Assembly (NCBI GenBank): GCA_035708205.1
Contig: DASSSY010000006.1
Span: 372,001 to 436,000, forward strand
Direction: 5' to 3'
Source of the DNA: DASSSY01 sp035708205
Lineage (GTDB): Bacteria; Bacteroidota; Bacteroidia; Chitinophagales; Chitinophagaceae
Length of the DNA: 64,000 nucleotides
A program made the position numbers and the translations under genes. Positions 53,567 through 62,767 of the stretch are shown here, one piece after another. The notes beneath the pieces are model-generated. The model saw only the letters and a program-made list of their open reading frames with translations, was not told where the DNA came from and made no database searches. The number at the start of each line of letters is the position of its first letter. The stretch's first letter is position 1.

Positions 53567-53607
53567 ATTGACGTATTTGTAGCTGTTCATTGACAAATGT
53601 AGTCAAT
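53567..53607. promoter_or_regulatory. ATTGAC sites with palindrome, candidate XRE operator
   Basis: ATTGAC stands at 53567-53572 and again at 53589-53594, 22 bases or two DNA turns apart. The second copy forms a perfect inverted repeat with GTCAAT at 53602-53607 (7-base spacer). It lies downstream of the -7 box and in the spacer shared with the helical/HEPN operon, the expected place for a regulator to block its own promoter. Confidence 0.5.
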
Positions 53608-53643
53608 AAAATTGTAATTATCAAATTTTGGACAATATTTTTT

Positions 53644-54057
53644 ATGACCCAGGTTAATTATCTTTCTAAAAATCTTTTTCTCTTACGCAAATTAACCGGG
53701 ATGAGCCAGGCTGAAACAGAAGCCCGTACCGGTATTAAAAGAAATACATGGTCTAATTGGGAAAACGGAAAATCCGAGCCCGGTTTGGAAAACCTTTTTA
53801 AAATAGCAGCCTTTTACAATGTCGATATTGGTGACCTGCTGTCCAAAAATTTGTCGGAAGACGAAGAAATAGCGGCGCAAATGGCGGAAAATCAATTTCA
53901 GAAAGTAAATGAGGCGGAAGAAACATATCTCTGTAAAAGTTGCCTGGCCAAAGAGGAGATCATCGTCCTTCAAAAGCAAACCATCAAAGCCATGGAAGGC
54001 CAGGTAGAGGCTTTAAAAATAGCTTTGGAGGGGTATATAAAGATTGATAAAAAGTGA
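53644..54057 (+). CDS. XRE-family regulator with coiled-coil tail
   Basis: The 137-residue protein has an N-terminal helix-turn-helix (about 5-60: LFLLRKLTGMSQAETEARTGIKRNTWSNWENG, then LENLFKIAAFYNVDIGDLLS). A helical tail with CKSCLAKEEIIVLQKQTIKAMEGQVEALK follows, containing a Cys-x2-Cys pair that could bind metal. A TTG at 53590 opens a longer frame but lies inside the operator palindrome, so ATG 53644 is preferred. It is divergent from the helical/HEPN operon and probably controls it and itself; this is inference from position and the ATTGAC sites. Confidence 0.85.
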   Translation: MTQVNYLSKNLFLLRKLTGMSQAETEARTGIKRNTWSNWENGKSEPGLENLFKIAAFYNVDIGDLLSKNLSEDEEIAAQMAENQFQKVNEAEETYLCKSCLAKEEIIVLQKQTIKAMEGQVEALKIALEGYIKIDKK

Positions 54058-54121
54058 GCGTCGCGGGCCGCTTGCTTTCCGGGCTGTTGTTTTGCGCCTG
54101 CTGTGAAAAACCAAAAAAACT

Positions 54122-54871
54122 ATGAAAGACAATTTTTCAACGCAGTCAGACCAATATGCAAAATACAGGCCGGCATATCCCCCGGCCCTTTTTGAATACC
54201 TGAACGCCATCGTCCGGGGTAAACAAAATGCCTGGGACTGTGGAACAGGTAACGGGCAGGTTGCCTGTGAGCTGGCGAAAACTTTTGGCAGCGTTTTTGC
54301 GACCGACATCAGCCGCTCACAAATAAGTAACGCTTTCAAAAAAGACAACATTTCATATTCTGTACAACCGGCTGAGAAAACTAGTTTTGACGACTGTTTT
54401 TTTGACCTGATCATCGTTGCCCAAGCCATTCATTGGTTTGACTTTGAAGAATTTTATAAAGAAGTAAAACGAACGGCAAGAGAAAATGCCCTGCTCTGCG
54501 TTGTTGGCTACGGCAAATTAGAAATTTCCGAACAAATAGACAAGGTGATTGCGGACCTGTATGGCAATATCCTCGGCAGATATTGGGACAAGGAGCGACA
54601 ATATATTGACAAAAACTATAAAACTATTCCTTTTCCGTTTAATGAAATACCATCGCCAGATCTTGTAAACACGCAATATTGGACTTTGGACCATTTGACC
54701 GGGTATCTGAATACCTGGTCGGCCGTTAAGCATTTTGTCAAACAAAATAACTATAATCCGATAAATGAAGTGCGATCGGAAATTAAGCGGTTTTGGGGCA
54801 ATGAACCAACCCGGCCGATGCGCTTTCCTCTACTCTTACGAACAGGACGGATAACAAATGAAAACGAATAA
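54122..54871 (+). CDS. Class I SAM-dependent methyltransferase
   Basis: The 249-residue protein begins with the pattern KDNFSTQSDQYAKYRPAYP. The SAM loop is WDCGTGNGQVACEL near residues 38-51, the acidic strand end is ATDISRSQI and the Methyltransf_11 region is DLIIVAQAIHWFDFEEF. The family is common and its substrates are mostly unknown. The C-terminal WTLDHLTGYLNTWSAVKHF is typical of this subgroup. It is 64 bases after the XRE gene and could be part of its transcription unit. Confidence 0.9.
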   Translation: MKDNFSTQSDQYAKYRPAYPPALFEYLNAIVRGKQNAWDCGTGNGQVACELAKTFGSVFATDISRSQISNAFKKDNISYSVQPAEKTSFDDCFFDLIIVAQAIHWFDFEEFYKEVKRTARENALLCVVGYGKLEISEQIDKVIADLYGNILGRYWDKERQYIDKNYKTIPFPFNEIPSPDLVNTQYWTLDHLTGYLNTWSAVKHFVKQNNYNPINEVRSEIKRFWGNEPTRPMRFPLLLRTGRITNENE

Positions 54872-54989
54872 AGTATGCATGTAGCAAGGATTTGAGATAA
54901 CAGCGGTTCAGTGCTTCTTATCAACAACGATGCTCTACCGTGATCCTTGATGTCACGACAACGCGATAATCCCGGAAACACTATTGATA

Positions 54990-55424
54990 ATGTTGGAAAA
55001 ATTTTCAGTGACAATTAGCGCTAAACCATCAAAAGTATGGACAGTATTAACGGATATTGGGTTAATGCCGGGATGGATGGCTGAACCGGAAATGAAGCTG
55101 GAAGTGCATACAAACTGGGAAGTTAATTCGCCGATCTTAATTCGTGGATTTCATCACTTCAAATTTGAGAATAAGGGAATCGTGTTGAAGTATGTCAAAG
55201 AACAAAGCGTAAGTTATACCCATTTGAGCTCTGTTTCAAAGCTGGCTGACAAAACCGAAAACTATTCAATACTTGATTTTGTTTTAACACCAATTGGCGA
55301 TCAGGCAATCCTGACATTGGGCATTTCTAACTTCCCGACGGAGGCCATTCAAAAGCATTTGGCCTTCTATTGGCGCGGGGCAATGCACAAGATTAAAAAG
55401 TATGCGGAATATCATCCGGATTAA
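54990..55424 (+). CDS. SRPBCC-domain protein (AHSA1-like)
   Basis: The 144-residue protein has the AHSA1/START-like pattern: a first strand ending in SAKPSKVWTVLTDIGLMPGWM, a central sheet (VNSPILIRG, ENKGIVLKY) and a long C-terminal helix (AIQKHLAFYWRGAMHKIKKYAEY). The cavity between sheet and helix would bind a hydrophobic ligand, but no ligand is known. An ATG at 54984 adds two residues. It ends 169 bases before the end of the next minus-strand gene. Confidence 0.8.
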   Translation: MLEKFSVTISAKPSKVWTVLTDIGLMPGWMAEPEMKLEVHTNWEVNSPILIRGFHHFKFENKGIVLKYVKEQSVSYTHLSSVSKLADKTENYSILDFVLTPIGDQAILTLGISNFPTEAIQKHLAFYWRGAMHKIKKYAEYHPD

Positions 55425-55536
55425 TTGGCGTTCAAAACGTTACAGGCATCATTTCATAAGCCTGCCCGATGAAATTTATAAAAGGAACGCTGGCCGTCTT
55501 TTTTCCTAGATAAAGAATATAAAATCACCGAATGGA

Positions 55537-55569
55537 AAAGAAGCTGCCTTTTATGGAGACAGCTTCTTT
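55537..55569 (-). terminator. Intrinsic terminator of the T9SS cargo gene
   Basis: Arms 55537-55546 (AAAGAAGCTG) and 55560-55569 pair over a 13-base loop. On the minus strand the stem is followed by TTCTTTT. It lies 25 bases after the stop codon of the gene at 55594. Confidence 0.75.
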
Positions 55570-55593
55570 GAATGAAAATACCAAACAGTTTAT

Positions 55594-56625
55594 TTAGCGC
55601 GCTATTATTTTTTTGGTCAGGCTGCCTTCTTTGGCATTTATCGTTAAGAGATATATCCCTGCCGCAAGATGGGAGGTCGGGATCGGGAGCTTTATATTTT
55701 GCGTAGCATTTTGAGCATCGTTATTCCAATGCATTATTTCCTGGCCCAGTAAATTGCTCATCCGCACACCGGACACGCTGCAGCCTTTGACGGTCAGCAT
55801 GATACTTCCGTCATGGGCAACCGGGTTGGGATATATATGCACCGCTTCTTCAAGGTTAAGCGGCCCGTTTATGGCATTGGGTGCTGTAGCCAGGTATGTC
55901 GCGGTGTAAGTTGGATTGGGATGTGGAATGCCCGGCCCGAGATCCACGGTAGTAACAATAATGGTCAATATCGGCTGGTTGACGCCTGCTTTATACCAGT
56001 TATATGTTGTGGTGGTAATAGTGACGGTAGCGCCCCCTGATGTTTGGGACCACTCATCTGTCAGCTTTTGCCGGAGCACATTTGTGTAGGTGCCGACAGG
56101 GGTTGTTAAAGTGCCGTAGCCGTCAATGACGCTGTTAAGTGTTCCCGGCTGTGTATAGGTTGTCCCTCCTGAGGCTACGGTAGCGCTATAGCTGCTCGAA
56201 TAAGCCTGGTTATAAGTGATGGGGAATTGAATGGATTTATATGGGGTAGTATAAGTTGTCGTGCTCATAGTGGAGCCGCTTCCTGAGATAACACCCACCT
56301 CCAGTTCTTCCGTGGCCGTGCGGTTATAAAAAACATCTCCTACAGTAGTTTTCAAATATTGATTAGCCGTTGCGAAGCTGGAGCATTCAGCGGCTCCGGG
56401 GCAAATATAGGAGCTTACCGGGTAATCAGTGCTTAGCGTTAAAGAGGAGAAATCCCAGTTGACGTTGGTGCCTGCCGCGCCCGGGTCAATCTGGTTGACA
56501 ACGCCGTATTTAAAATCATATTGCGCGACGGCAGTCGGATCGAAATCGGCAGAATTGATAACTGGTTGCGCATGAGCAGCCCATCCGGCAAGGGCAAAAG
56601 ATGCCAGGAATAAAGTTTTCTTCAT
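55594..56625 (-). CDS. Secreted protein with T9SS sorting domain
   Basis: The 343-residue protein has a signal peptide (about 1-19, ending AHAQ). The mature part is a Thr/Tyr/Ser-rich beta protein (about 20-255) without a known domain, containing several short aromatic strands such as YSSSYSATVASGG. The C-terminal 75 residues are a T9SS type A sorting domain: IYPNPVAHDGSIMLTV, MSNLLGQEIMHW and AAGIYLLTINAKEGS. It is therefore surface-bound or released. A terminator follows at 55537-55569, and GATTACAATA repeats precede the gene. Confidence 0.83.
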   Translation of the reverse strand: MKKTLFLASFALAGWAAHAQPVINSADFDPTAVAQYDFKYGVVNQIDPGAAGTNVNWDFSSLTLSTDYPVSSYICPGAAECSSFATANQYLKTTVGDVFYNRTATEELEVGVISGSGSTMSTTTYTTPYKSIQFPITYNQAYSSSYSATVASGGTTYTQPGTLNSVIDGYGTLTTPVGTYTNVLRQKLTDEWSQTSGGATVTITTTTYNWYKAGVNQPILTIIVTTVDLGPGIPHPNPTYTATYLATAPNAINGPLNLEEAVHIYPNPVAHDGSIMLTVKGCSVSGVRMSNLLGQEIMHWNNDAQNATQNIKLPIPTSHLAAGIYLLTINAKEGSLTKKIIAR

Positions 56626-56651
56626 GATTACAATAAATTTAGATTACAATA
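56626..56651. repeat. GATTACAATA direct repeats before the T9SS cargo gene
   Basis: The 10-base sequence occurs at 56626-56635 and 56642-56651, a 16-base period, directly before the minus-strand start codon. It may be an operator or leader element. Confidence 0.3.
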
Positions 56652-56929
56652 TTAGTATTCTTATATCTTTTAAGAAATGAATTATCTATTTATTTACAAT
56701 TTATAAATTACCAACAAGTTTAAAAAGCCGATTGTTTGCTTTTGCAAGGCTTTTGAAGCTTTTAGCCCAGGAAACGCAAATATTAGTATTTTCGTTTGGT
56801 TGTCAGTTAAAATCTTGTCTTGATAATAAAATATATGCTGATCATAGCCTTGTATTGACGGTTTAGACAGCTATAGGGCAAACAGGTGCATCAAATGGCA
56901 TATCAAATCGTTGAGTATTAATTGTATCA
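56652..56929. other. AT-rich divergent spacer
   Basis: The spacer carries no gene. A second copy of AATATTAGTATT appears near 56778, matching one at about 56649, but I cannot say whether it matters. No canonical -7 box stands out. Confidence 0.4.
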
Positions 56930-57436
56930 ATGAAATCCAGGATCATCATTCCCACCCTCATCTGGTGTATCACAAGTTGCCGTTTACACGCTTCGAAGCA
57001 ATGCCATATCAGGATGGATAAAGTATATGTCGGCCTGGATGCCGTTGAGATTTATAAACGAGATAAGGGTTCTTTTAAATATTTACCGCCACCACCGCCT
57101 GCCAAGGAAAGTATTGCCAATAATGCCTTTATTGAATCCGATGACGGCAGCATATTCTCTTACACTGCAACCGCTTTGTGGTTATGCGATACAGGACGAT
57201 ACGCTTGAATTGTACAAAGATTTAGACACATTAAGACCGGAGGATTTAATGCTTGTTGACAGCACTAATATCGGGAAGGTCATGAAATTAATTACCGCTG
57301 GAGAAAACCGGTTTTTATTGTTATCGGTATCTGGAATGACACTTCAGCAAATAAAGTGTTGGTCCGCATTGTTGATACATTATACCGAAATTCTGCCGAT
57401 AATATATGGAAAGTCAGGAAAACAAAAGGCAATTGA
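56930..57436 (+). pseudogene. Unrecognised secreted protein with two compensating frameshifts
   Basis: The frame starting at ATG 56930 has a signal-like N-terminus (about 1-20) and reads to about codon 84 (SDDGSIFSYTATAL), then stops at TGA 57206-57208. From about 57180 to 57310 the sense continues in the next frame (LCGYAIQDDTLELYKDLDTLRPED). From 57311 it returns to the first frame (VFIVIGIWNDTSANKVLV) and ends at TGA 57434-57436. The pattern of leaving and returning to one frame suggests two single-base changes, either real decay or sequencing error. No domain is recognised; a proline run (PPPPP) lies near residue 55. Confidence 0.6.
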
Positions 57437-57502
57437 AGATAGCCTGATAACCAAATTATAGTTGTTTCTTTGCGGGGTGCTTTATGCCGGTAATTCCACT
57501 CA

Positions 57503-58624
57503 ATGAAATTCATAAAACGAGCAATGATCATTCTTTTTAGTACCGTTTTGCTATTAGCGACCGTAACTTTTTTTTATATGCGGCAACCACAATTCGGAAA
57601 AGCGCCGGCCGGTAAAAGGATGGAACGTTTGCGGCAATCCCCGAATTACAAGGACGGGAAATTCCGGAATATTCATCATACGCCAAACTTAAGTGAGGGC
57701 TATTCCATGACCAAAGTGCTGTATAATTTCATCTTCGGTAAATTTCCGCGTACCCGGCCAGAGAATGGCATTCCATCGGTAAAAACCGATCTGAAGCATC
57801 TGCCGGTGAACGAAAACGTGTTGGTATGGTTCGGCCATTCGTCTTATTTTATCCAGCTCAACGGCAAACGTTTCCTGATCGATCCTGTTTTCAGCGGTAA
57901 TGCTTCGCCTTTGCCGAATACGAATAAATCGTTCAAAGGCACGGATATTTATGCGACAGAGGATATGCCCGAAATTGATTTTCTCCTCATCACGCATGAT
58001 CATTACGACCACCTGGATTATCCCACCATTAAAAAATTAAAACCCAGAATCAAGCAGGTGATTTGCGGTTTAGGCGTAGGCGCCCATTTTGAACACTGGC
58101 ATTTTGATCCGGAAAAGATCGTTGAAAAGGACTGGAACGGGAAATTTGAAATTGATGACGATTTTATGTTGTACACTGCTCCCGCGCGACATTTTTCAGG
58201 TAGGGGCCTTACCAGGAATAATACGCTATGGTTGTCGTTTATTCTGCAAACACCCGGTTTGAAGCTGTATCTCGGGGGCGATAGCGGCTATGATACGCAT
58301 TTTGCCGACATAGGGAAGCGGTTCGGCGGTTTTGACCTGGCGCTTCTTGATAACGGACAGTATAACCCGGCCTGGCAAGCTATTCACATGTTGCCGAACG
58401 AAGGTCTGAAAGCGGCAAAAGATTTAAAAACAAAACGGCTGTTTCCCGTCCATTCCTCTAAATTCAAACTGGCCAGCCATCCTTGGGATGAGCCGCTGAA
58501 GACGATTGCGGAACTTAATGAAAAAGGCTATCATTTTCCGCTGGTAACCCCTAAAATCGGCGAAGTGGTTTATCTGAACGACAACGGGCAGGTGTTCTCT
58601 CGATGGTGGGAAGATATCAGGTAA
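57503..58624 (+). CDS. Metallo-beta-lactamase-fold hydrolase (NAPE-PLD/UlaG-like)
   Basis: The 373-residue protein has an N-terminal membrane anchor or signal (about 5-28). The MBL motif is HDHYDH at 165-170, preceded by LVWFGHSSYF and FLIDPVF. Further metal ligands lie in TAPARHFSGRG and in LGGDSGYD, and the final His is in FPVHSSKF. The layout matches bacterial relatives of N-acyl phosphatidylethanolamine phospholipase D. The substrate is probably a lipid phosphodiester, by family inference. It is 66 bases after the end of the broken gene. Confidence 0.9.
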   Translation: MKFIKRAMIILFSTVLLLATVTFFYMRQPQFGKAPAGKRMERLRQSPNYKDGKFRNIHHTPNLSEGYSMTKVLYNFIFGKFPRTRPENGIPSVKTDLKHLPVNENVLVWFGHSSYFIQLNGKRFLIDPVFSGNASPLPNTNKSFKGTDIYATEDMPEIDFLLITHDHYDHLDYPTIKKLKPRIKQVICGLGVGAHFEHWHFDPEKIVEKDWNGKFEIDDDFMLYTAPARHFSGRGLTRNNTLWLSFILQTPGLKLYLGGDSGYDTHFADIGKRFGGFDLALLDNGQYNPAWQAIHMLPNEGLKAAKDLKTKRLFPVHSSKFKLASHPWDEPLKTIAELNEKGYHFPLVTPKIGEVVYLNDNGQVFSRWWEDIR

Positions 58625-58818
58625 ATGAAACGGCATTATTCCTAGTAATTGGTTGACACGAAGCGTGATAATTCTTCTAAAGTGCCGGTCCGACTTGCGT
58701 TGATAGCATGTTCCGGAAAATATGAATGTCATTTCTTTCTTCTATTTTCAAACATTACAAAGAAAAAACCAAATAAAATAGAAAAAAATACTAATTTTCC
58801 GGCTATAAATTCACATTT

Positions 58819-61800
58819 ATGGCATCTTTTCGTTTTAAAGCTATAGTATTATTTTTAAGTATCATGGCCGGTTCTGTACCGGTTTTCAGTCAGCAGGATC
58901 TGCTACAAAAGGCCTGGGCCAGTTTTAATCAAAATAACCGGGTCGAAGCCCTAAAGCTTTTCGGACAGGCGATCAAAGATCCGGGAACGAAATCTCAAGC
59001 CGCTTTGGGACTATGCCTGGTCAATTATAATAACCAGGCGCCGCAGGCGGCTTTTGAAAATCTTCTTACTTTTTATCAGGCCGATCCTGATCCTTATCCC
59101 TATATTTATGCTTTGTGGTCAACCGATGTGCTGGCCGGGGGCAGCAAGGAAAATGACACTAAGGCCAAGCTGGATTTTTACCGGCAGCTGAGTACTGATC
59201 CCAGGGCGAATGCTACTCTCCGGGCCATGGCATGGTCAGCCCTGGGCAATTATGCGCAAAGTAAAAATGATTATAAAACCGCAAGGGAAGACTTCAGCCG
59301 GTTACAGGTTCTGGATCAATGGGAAATTACCGGGAAATTCGATAACATTTCCGGTAGTGGATTTAATAAAGATTTTGGTCCGGTGGCGCATCCGGAAGCC
59401 GATGCGGAATTTAAAAATTATGTGGGCGCTACGGTTAAATGGTTCCCCGTCAAAAGTTTCCGGAATGACCGGTGGCTGGATTTTACCTATCATTTTTCTT
59501 CCAATGATGCTATTGCCTATGCGCAGACCTTTGTCAACAGCCCTGTTGATCAGGAAGCGGTCCTGATGTCGGGAGTTTCAGGCTCTGTGAAAGTATTTGT
59601 AAACGATAAAATAGTCATCAGCGAAGACGAAGAGCGCAATACCGATATGGATGTGTACAACAGCGCTGTCCATTTGAACAAAGGCTATAACCGCATCTTG
59701 GTACAGATCGGTTCCAGCGAGATCAGCAATGCCAATTTTATGATCCGGCTCACGGATACGGATGGCCGCTATCTGCAAGATATTACCTGCACCGCTGCAA
59801 GTCAGCCTTATCAAAAGGAAAACAGACAATACATGCCCCGGCGCCTGCCGCTTTTTGCGGAACAATATTTTACCGACCGGCTAAAACAACAACCTGGCAA
59901 TTTTGCCGATGAATTTATGCTGGCGGAAACTTATCTCCGCAGCGAAAAAACTTATGAAGCCCGGAAAATCCTGACCAGGATCCGGGAGCAGGCGCCGCTA
60001 AGCAGTTATGTTTCGCTGTTGCTGATCAGAACGTATGGTACGGACGGCAATAACACGGACGAAACCCGCGAAGAAGAGTTTTTGAAAAAAAATGACCCTG
60101 ATAATTATCAATCGTTGTTGCTGAATTGGAAAGAAGCGATGCAGAAAGAAGATTATGCGGCGGCGGAAAAGGTGTATCAACAAATGGTTGACATATATGG
60201 CAACGGCCTGTCCACTACATTGCTAAAGTTAGCCATGGAAGGAACAAAGAATGATGTCAATGCTTTTATTAGGGATCTGGATGACAACTACGAAAAATAT
60301 CCTGATAATTATTACCTGGCCTCCGCAAAATATACTTTAGCCGTCAAAGGCTCAAATGACCTGAGAACGGCTAATGGCATTTTGGAAAAATACCTGGCCC
60401 ATAACGACAATGAAGATTTCCGCCAGATGCTGATTGCCAATTGCTTTACCTTGGGTGACAAGGCCACCGCTGAGAAGTATATGGATCAAAGCATGGAAAA
60501 CAAACCTTACGCTACCGGTTTTTTCAATAAATATGCAACCATTTATTTCGGCCGGCAGGATTATCGCGCCGCACTGAAGTGGCAGGAGAAAACCTTGGCG
60601 GAAGCACCCTATATTGGCGATTACTATAAATCCATCGGTATTATCCAGGAAGCGCTGAAAGATAAGAAAGCTGCGGCCGACGCTTATCATAAATGCATTT
60701 ATTACGCCCCGACCAATTATGAGGCAAGAGAAAAGTTACGGGAGCTGGACAGCAAGTCTGATATGTTCGATAAGATTACCGCGTTCAATACTGACAGCCT
60801 TTATCTGCATGCGCCGGATTCCTCCGCGTATCCTAACGATAACAGTATCGTCCTGTTGAACGACAAGCAACGTATTGTTTATGGCGGCGGAGCTTCGGAA
60901 GAGAAAGTAACCATGCTGGCAAAAGTGTTTAACCAGTCTGGTATCGACGACTGGAAAGAAACCGGTATTGATTATAATCCATATTCTCAGCGGCTGATTG
61001 TCGAAAAGGCGGAAGTGCTGAAAAAAGATGGGAGTAAAGTGAAAGCGGAAGTCAATGACGGTGATCTGGTATTTACGTCGATTGAGCCGGGCGACGGCGT
61101 TATATATACCTACCGTATTGAAAACTATAACAGTGGCCGGCTGGCGCAACATTTCTGGGACGATTTTTATTTCAATATGTTCATCCCCGTGGAAAATGCC
61201 CGCTATACGCTGATCACTCCCGTTGAGCAGACCCTGAACTACAAGGTCATTAATGCCAGCCTGAAGCCTACCGTAAAAACCGCTGATGGCTGGAAAACAT
61301 ATACCTGGGAAACACGGAAGGCCCCGGCTATTCAAAATGAACATTATATGCCCCGCTTGTCCGACATTGGTCAGCGGTTGGAAGTATCTTCCATTCCCAG
61401 CTGGAATTTTATCCAGAGCTGGTATTCCGATTTGTCGTCCACCAAGGCCAAAAGCGATTTTGAAATAAAGGAGATCACGGAGGATTTGTTCCGCGGGAAA
61501 ACCGGCCTGACCGAACTGCAAAAAGCAAAGATCATTTACGCTTACATTGTACAGCACATCAATTACAGCGATGTTTCTTTCCTGCATAGCGCGTTCACGC
61601 CCCAGCGCGCCTCCCGCACATTAAATACCCGGTTGGGCGATTGTAAGGACCTGGCTACGCTTTTTGTGGCCATGGCCAAAGAAGAAGGGTTGAAGGCCAA
61701 TCTCATTTTGATAGATACAAGAGATAACGGCGATCGTCATTTGCTTTTGCCTTCGGTGAATTTCAATCACTGTATCGCTTGCGTTATGGCTGATGGTAAA

Positions 61801-62592
61801 AAATATGTAGTGGAACTGACCAGTCCCTATCTGCCTTTTGGTGCCCTTACCTGGAATTTGCGCCACACTTCGGGCTTATATATTCCACGGGACGGACAAG
61901 CCGGCCTCCCTGACAGCCTGGTTAAGCTGCATAGCGCGACGGATGTCCCGGAAATGCTGGTCCGTCATTCCGATATTACTTTCGAAGGAAAAGATATGCA
62001 TATACTGAGGAAAAGCTACCGTACCGGAAGCGAGGCGGCAGGTATCCGGAGTAGCTATGTTACCCTCGGACAGGAAGACAGAATAAAGTCTATGAGCTCT
62101 TCGATAAGCGGCGATTTTACGACAACCGTCATTTTAGATTCTTTGTGGTTCGGCAATCTGGATAATCTGAAAGACACGGTTTCCTATGATATGGGATTTA
62201 CGGTTAAAGATGATTTAAGCCAGATTGCCGGCATGGATATTTTCAGGCTGCCCTGGGCGGACGCCGTCGGCTCCTTGAGCTTTTTGTCCCAACAGGGCAT
62301 GCGCCAGTTTCCTTTTGCGCTCTGGGCCTTGAATTTTGGAAAAGAAATGAAAGAAACCATTGTGCTGCATATCCCAGAAGGGAAAAAATTGGCGGAAGTA
62401 CCCAAAGATGTTCAGTATTCCTGCGGCATTCTCACTTATAATCTAAGCTTCAAAGTCAGCCCTGAAGGATTAGTAGCTACACGTGTGCTGGATATCAATG
62501 GAGATGAAGTAGCGCCTTCGGATTTTAATGCCTTCAAACAGTTCTTTACGGACGTATCCAACGCGGATAGCAAACAGTACGGGATTAGATAG
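58819..62592 (+). CDS. Exported TPR / DUF3857 / transglutaminase-like protein
   Basis: The 1257-residue protein has a signal peptide (about 1-25, ending VFSQQ). The first half is a TPR-like superhelix (about 30-620) with a beta insert near 180-310. A DUF3857 domain (about 660-860) and a transglutaminase-like domain (about 900-1030) follow, with Cys942 in LGDCKDL and His984 in NFNHCIACV. The usual catalytic Asp position reads VVELTS, Glu. The last 200 residues form a beta-rich tail. Such proteins are common in Bacteroidota and may crosslink or bind surface material; the exact role is unknown. The gene stands alone. Confidence 0.85.
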   Translation: MASFRFKAIVLFLSIMAGSVPVFSQQDLLQKAWASFNQNNRVEALKLFGQAIKDPGTKSQAALGLCLVNYNNQAPQAAFENLLTFYQADPDPYPYIYALWSTDVLAGGSKENDTKAKLDFYRQLSTDPRANATLRAMAWSALGNYAQSKNDYKTAREDFSRLQVLDQWEITGKFDNISGSGFNKDFGPVAHPEADAEFKNYVGATVKWFPVKSFRNDRWLDFTYHFSSNDAIAYAQTFVNSPVDQEAVLMSGVSGSVKVFVNDKIVISEDEERNTDMDVYNSAVHLNKGYNRILVQIGSSEISNANFMIRLTDTDGRYLQDITCTAASQPYQKENRQYMPRRLPLFAEQYFTDRLKQQPGNFADEFMLAETYLRSEKTYEARKILTRIREQAPLSSYVSLLLIRTYGTDGNNTDETREEEFLKKNDPDNYQSLLLNWKEAMQKEDYAAAEKVYQQMVDIYGNGLSTTLLKLAMEGTKNDVNAFIRDLDDNYEKYPDNYYLASAKYTLAVKGSNDLRTANGILEKYLAHNDNEDFRQMLIANCFTLGDKATAEKYMDQSMENKPYATGFFNKYATIYFGRQDYRAALKWQEKTLAEAPYIGDYYKSIGIIQEALKDKKAAADAYHKCIYYAPTNYEAREKLRELDSKSDMFDKITAFNTDSLYLHAPDSSAYPNDNSIVLLNDKQRIVYGGGASEEKVTMLAKVFNQSGIDDWKETGIDYNPYSQRLIVEKAEVLKKDGSKVKAEVNDGDLVFTSIEPGDGVIYTYRIENYNSGRLAQHFWDDFYFNMFIPVENARYTLITPVEQTLNYKVINASLKPTVKTADGWKTYTWETRKAPAIQNEHYMPRLSDIGQRLEVSSIPSWNFIQSWYSDLSSTKAKSDFEIKEITEDLFRGKTGLTELQKAKIIYAYIVQHINYSDVSFLHSAFTPQRASRTLNTRLGDCKDLATLFVAMAKEEGLKANLILIDTRDNGDRHLLLPSVNFNHCIACVMADGKKYVVELTSPYLPFGALTWNLRHTSGLYIPRDGQAGLPDSLVKLHSATDVPEMLVRHSDITFEGKDMHILRKSYRTGSEAAGIRSSYVTLGQEDRIKSMSSSISGDFTTTVILDSLWFGNLDNLKDTVSYDMGFTVKDDLSQIAGMDIFRLPWADAVGSLSFLSQQGMRQFPFALWALNFGKEMKETIVLHIPEGKKLAEVPKDVQYSCGILTYNLSFKVSPEGLVATRVLDINGDEVAPSDFNAFKQFFTDVSNADSKQYGIR

Positions 62593-62767
62593 TGATCCCA
62601 TAGATTTATGAAGATAAAGGATGGTAATAGCCGGGAAGGCCGCCTGTATGAAAAGCCGGGCAATGCTGGTGTGTAATATTTTGATGTACCTGAAGTATTG
62701 AGATGGGTCGTCTTTACTATTGCCTGCTATAGTTGAGCGATATGCTGTTGCCAGCTAAAGTAATTGG
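62593..62767. other. Short stretch between the convergent genes
   Basis: No gene, repeat or terminator with a clear T-run is seen between the TPR protein stop and the end of the nuclease pseudogene. Confidence 0.4.

Noticed and set aside
53590..53643. TTG start of the XRE gene
   Set aside because: It lies inside the ATTGAC palindrome and adds residues that do not belong to the helix-turn-helix family.
57027..57461. 144-codon frame as a separate gene
   Set aside because: Its first 50 residues are an out-of-frame reading of the gene that starts at 56930, and its end is also out of frame; it is explained by two frameshifts.
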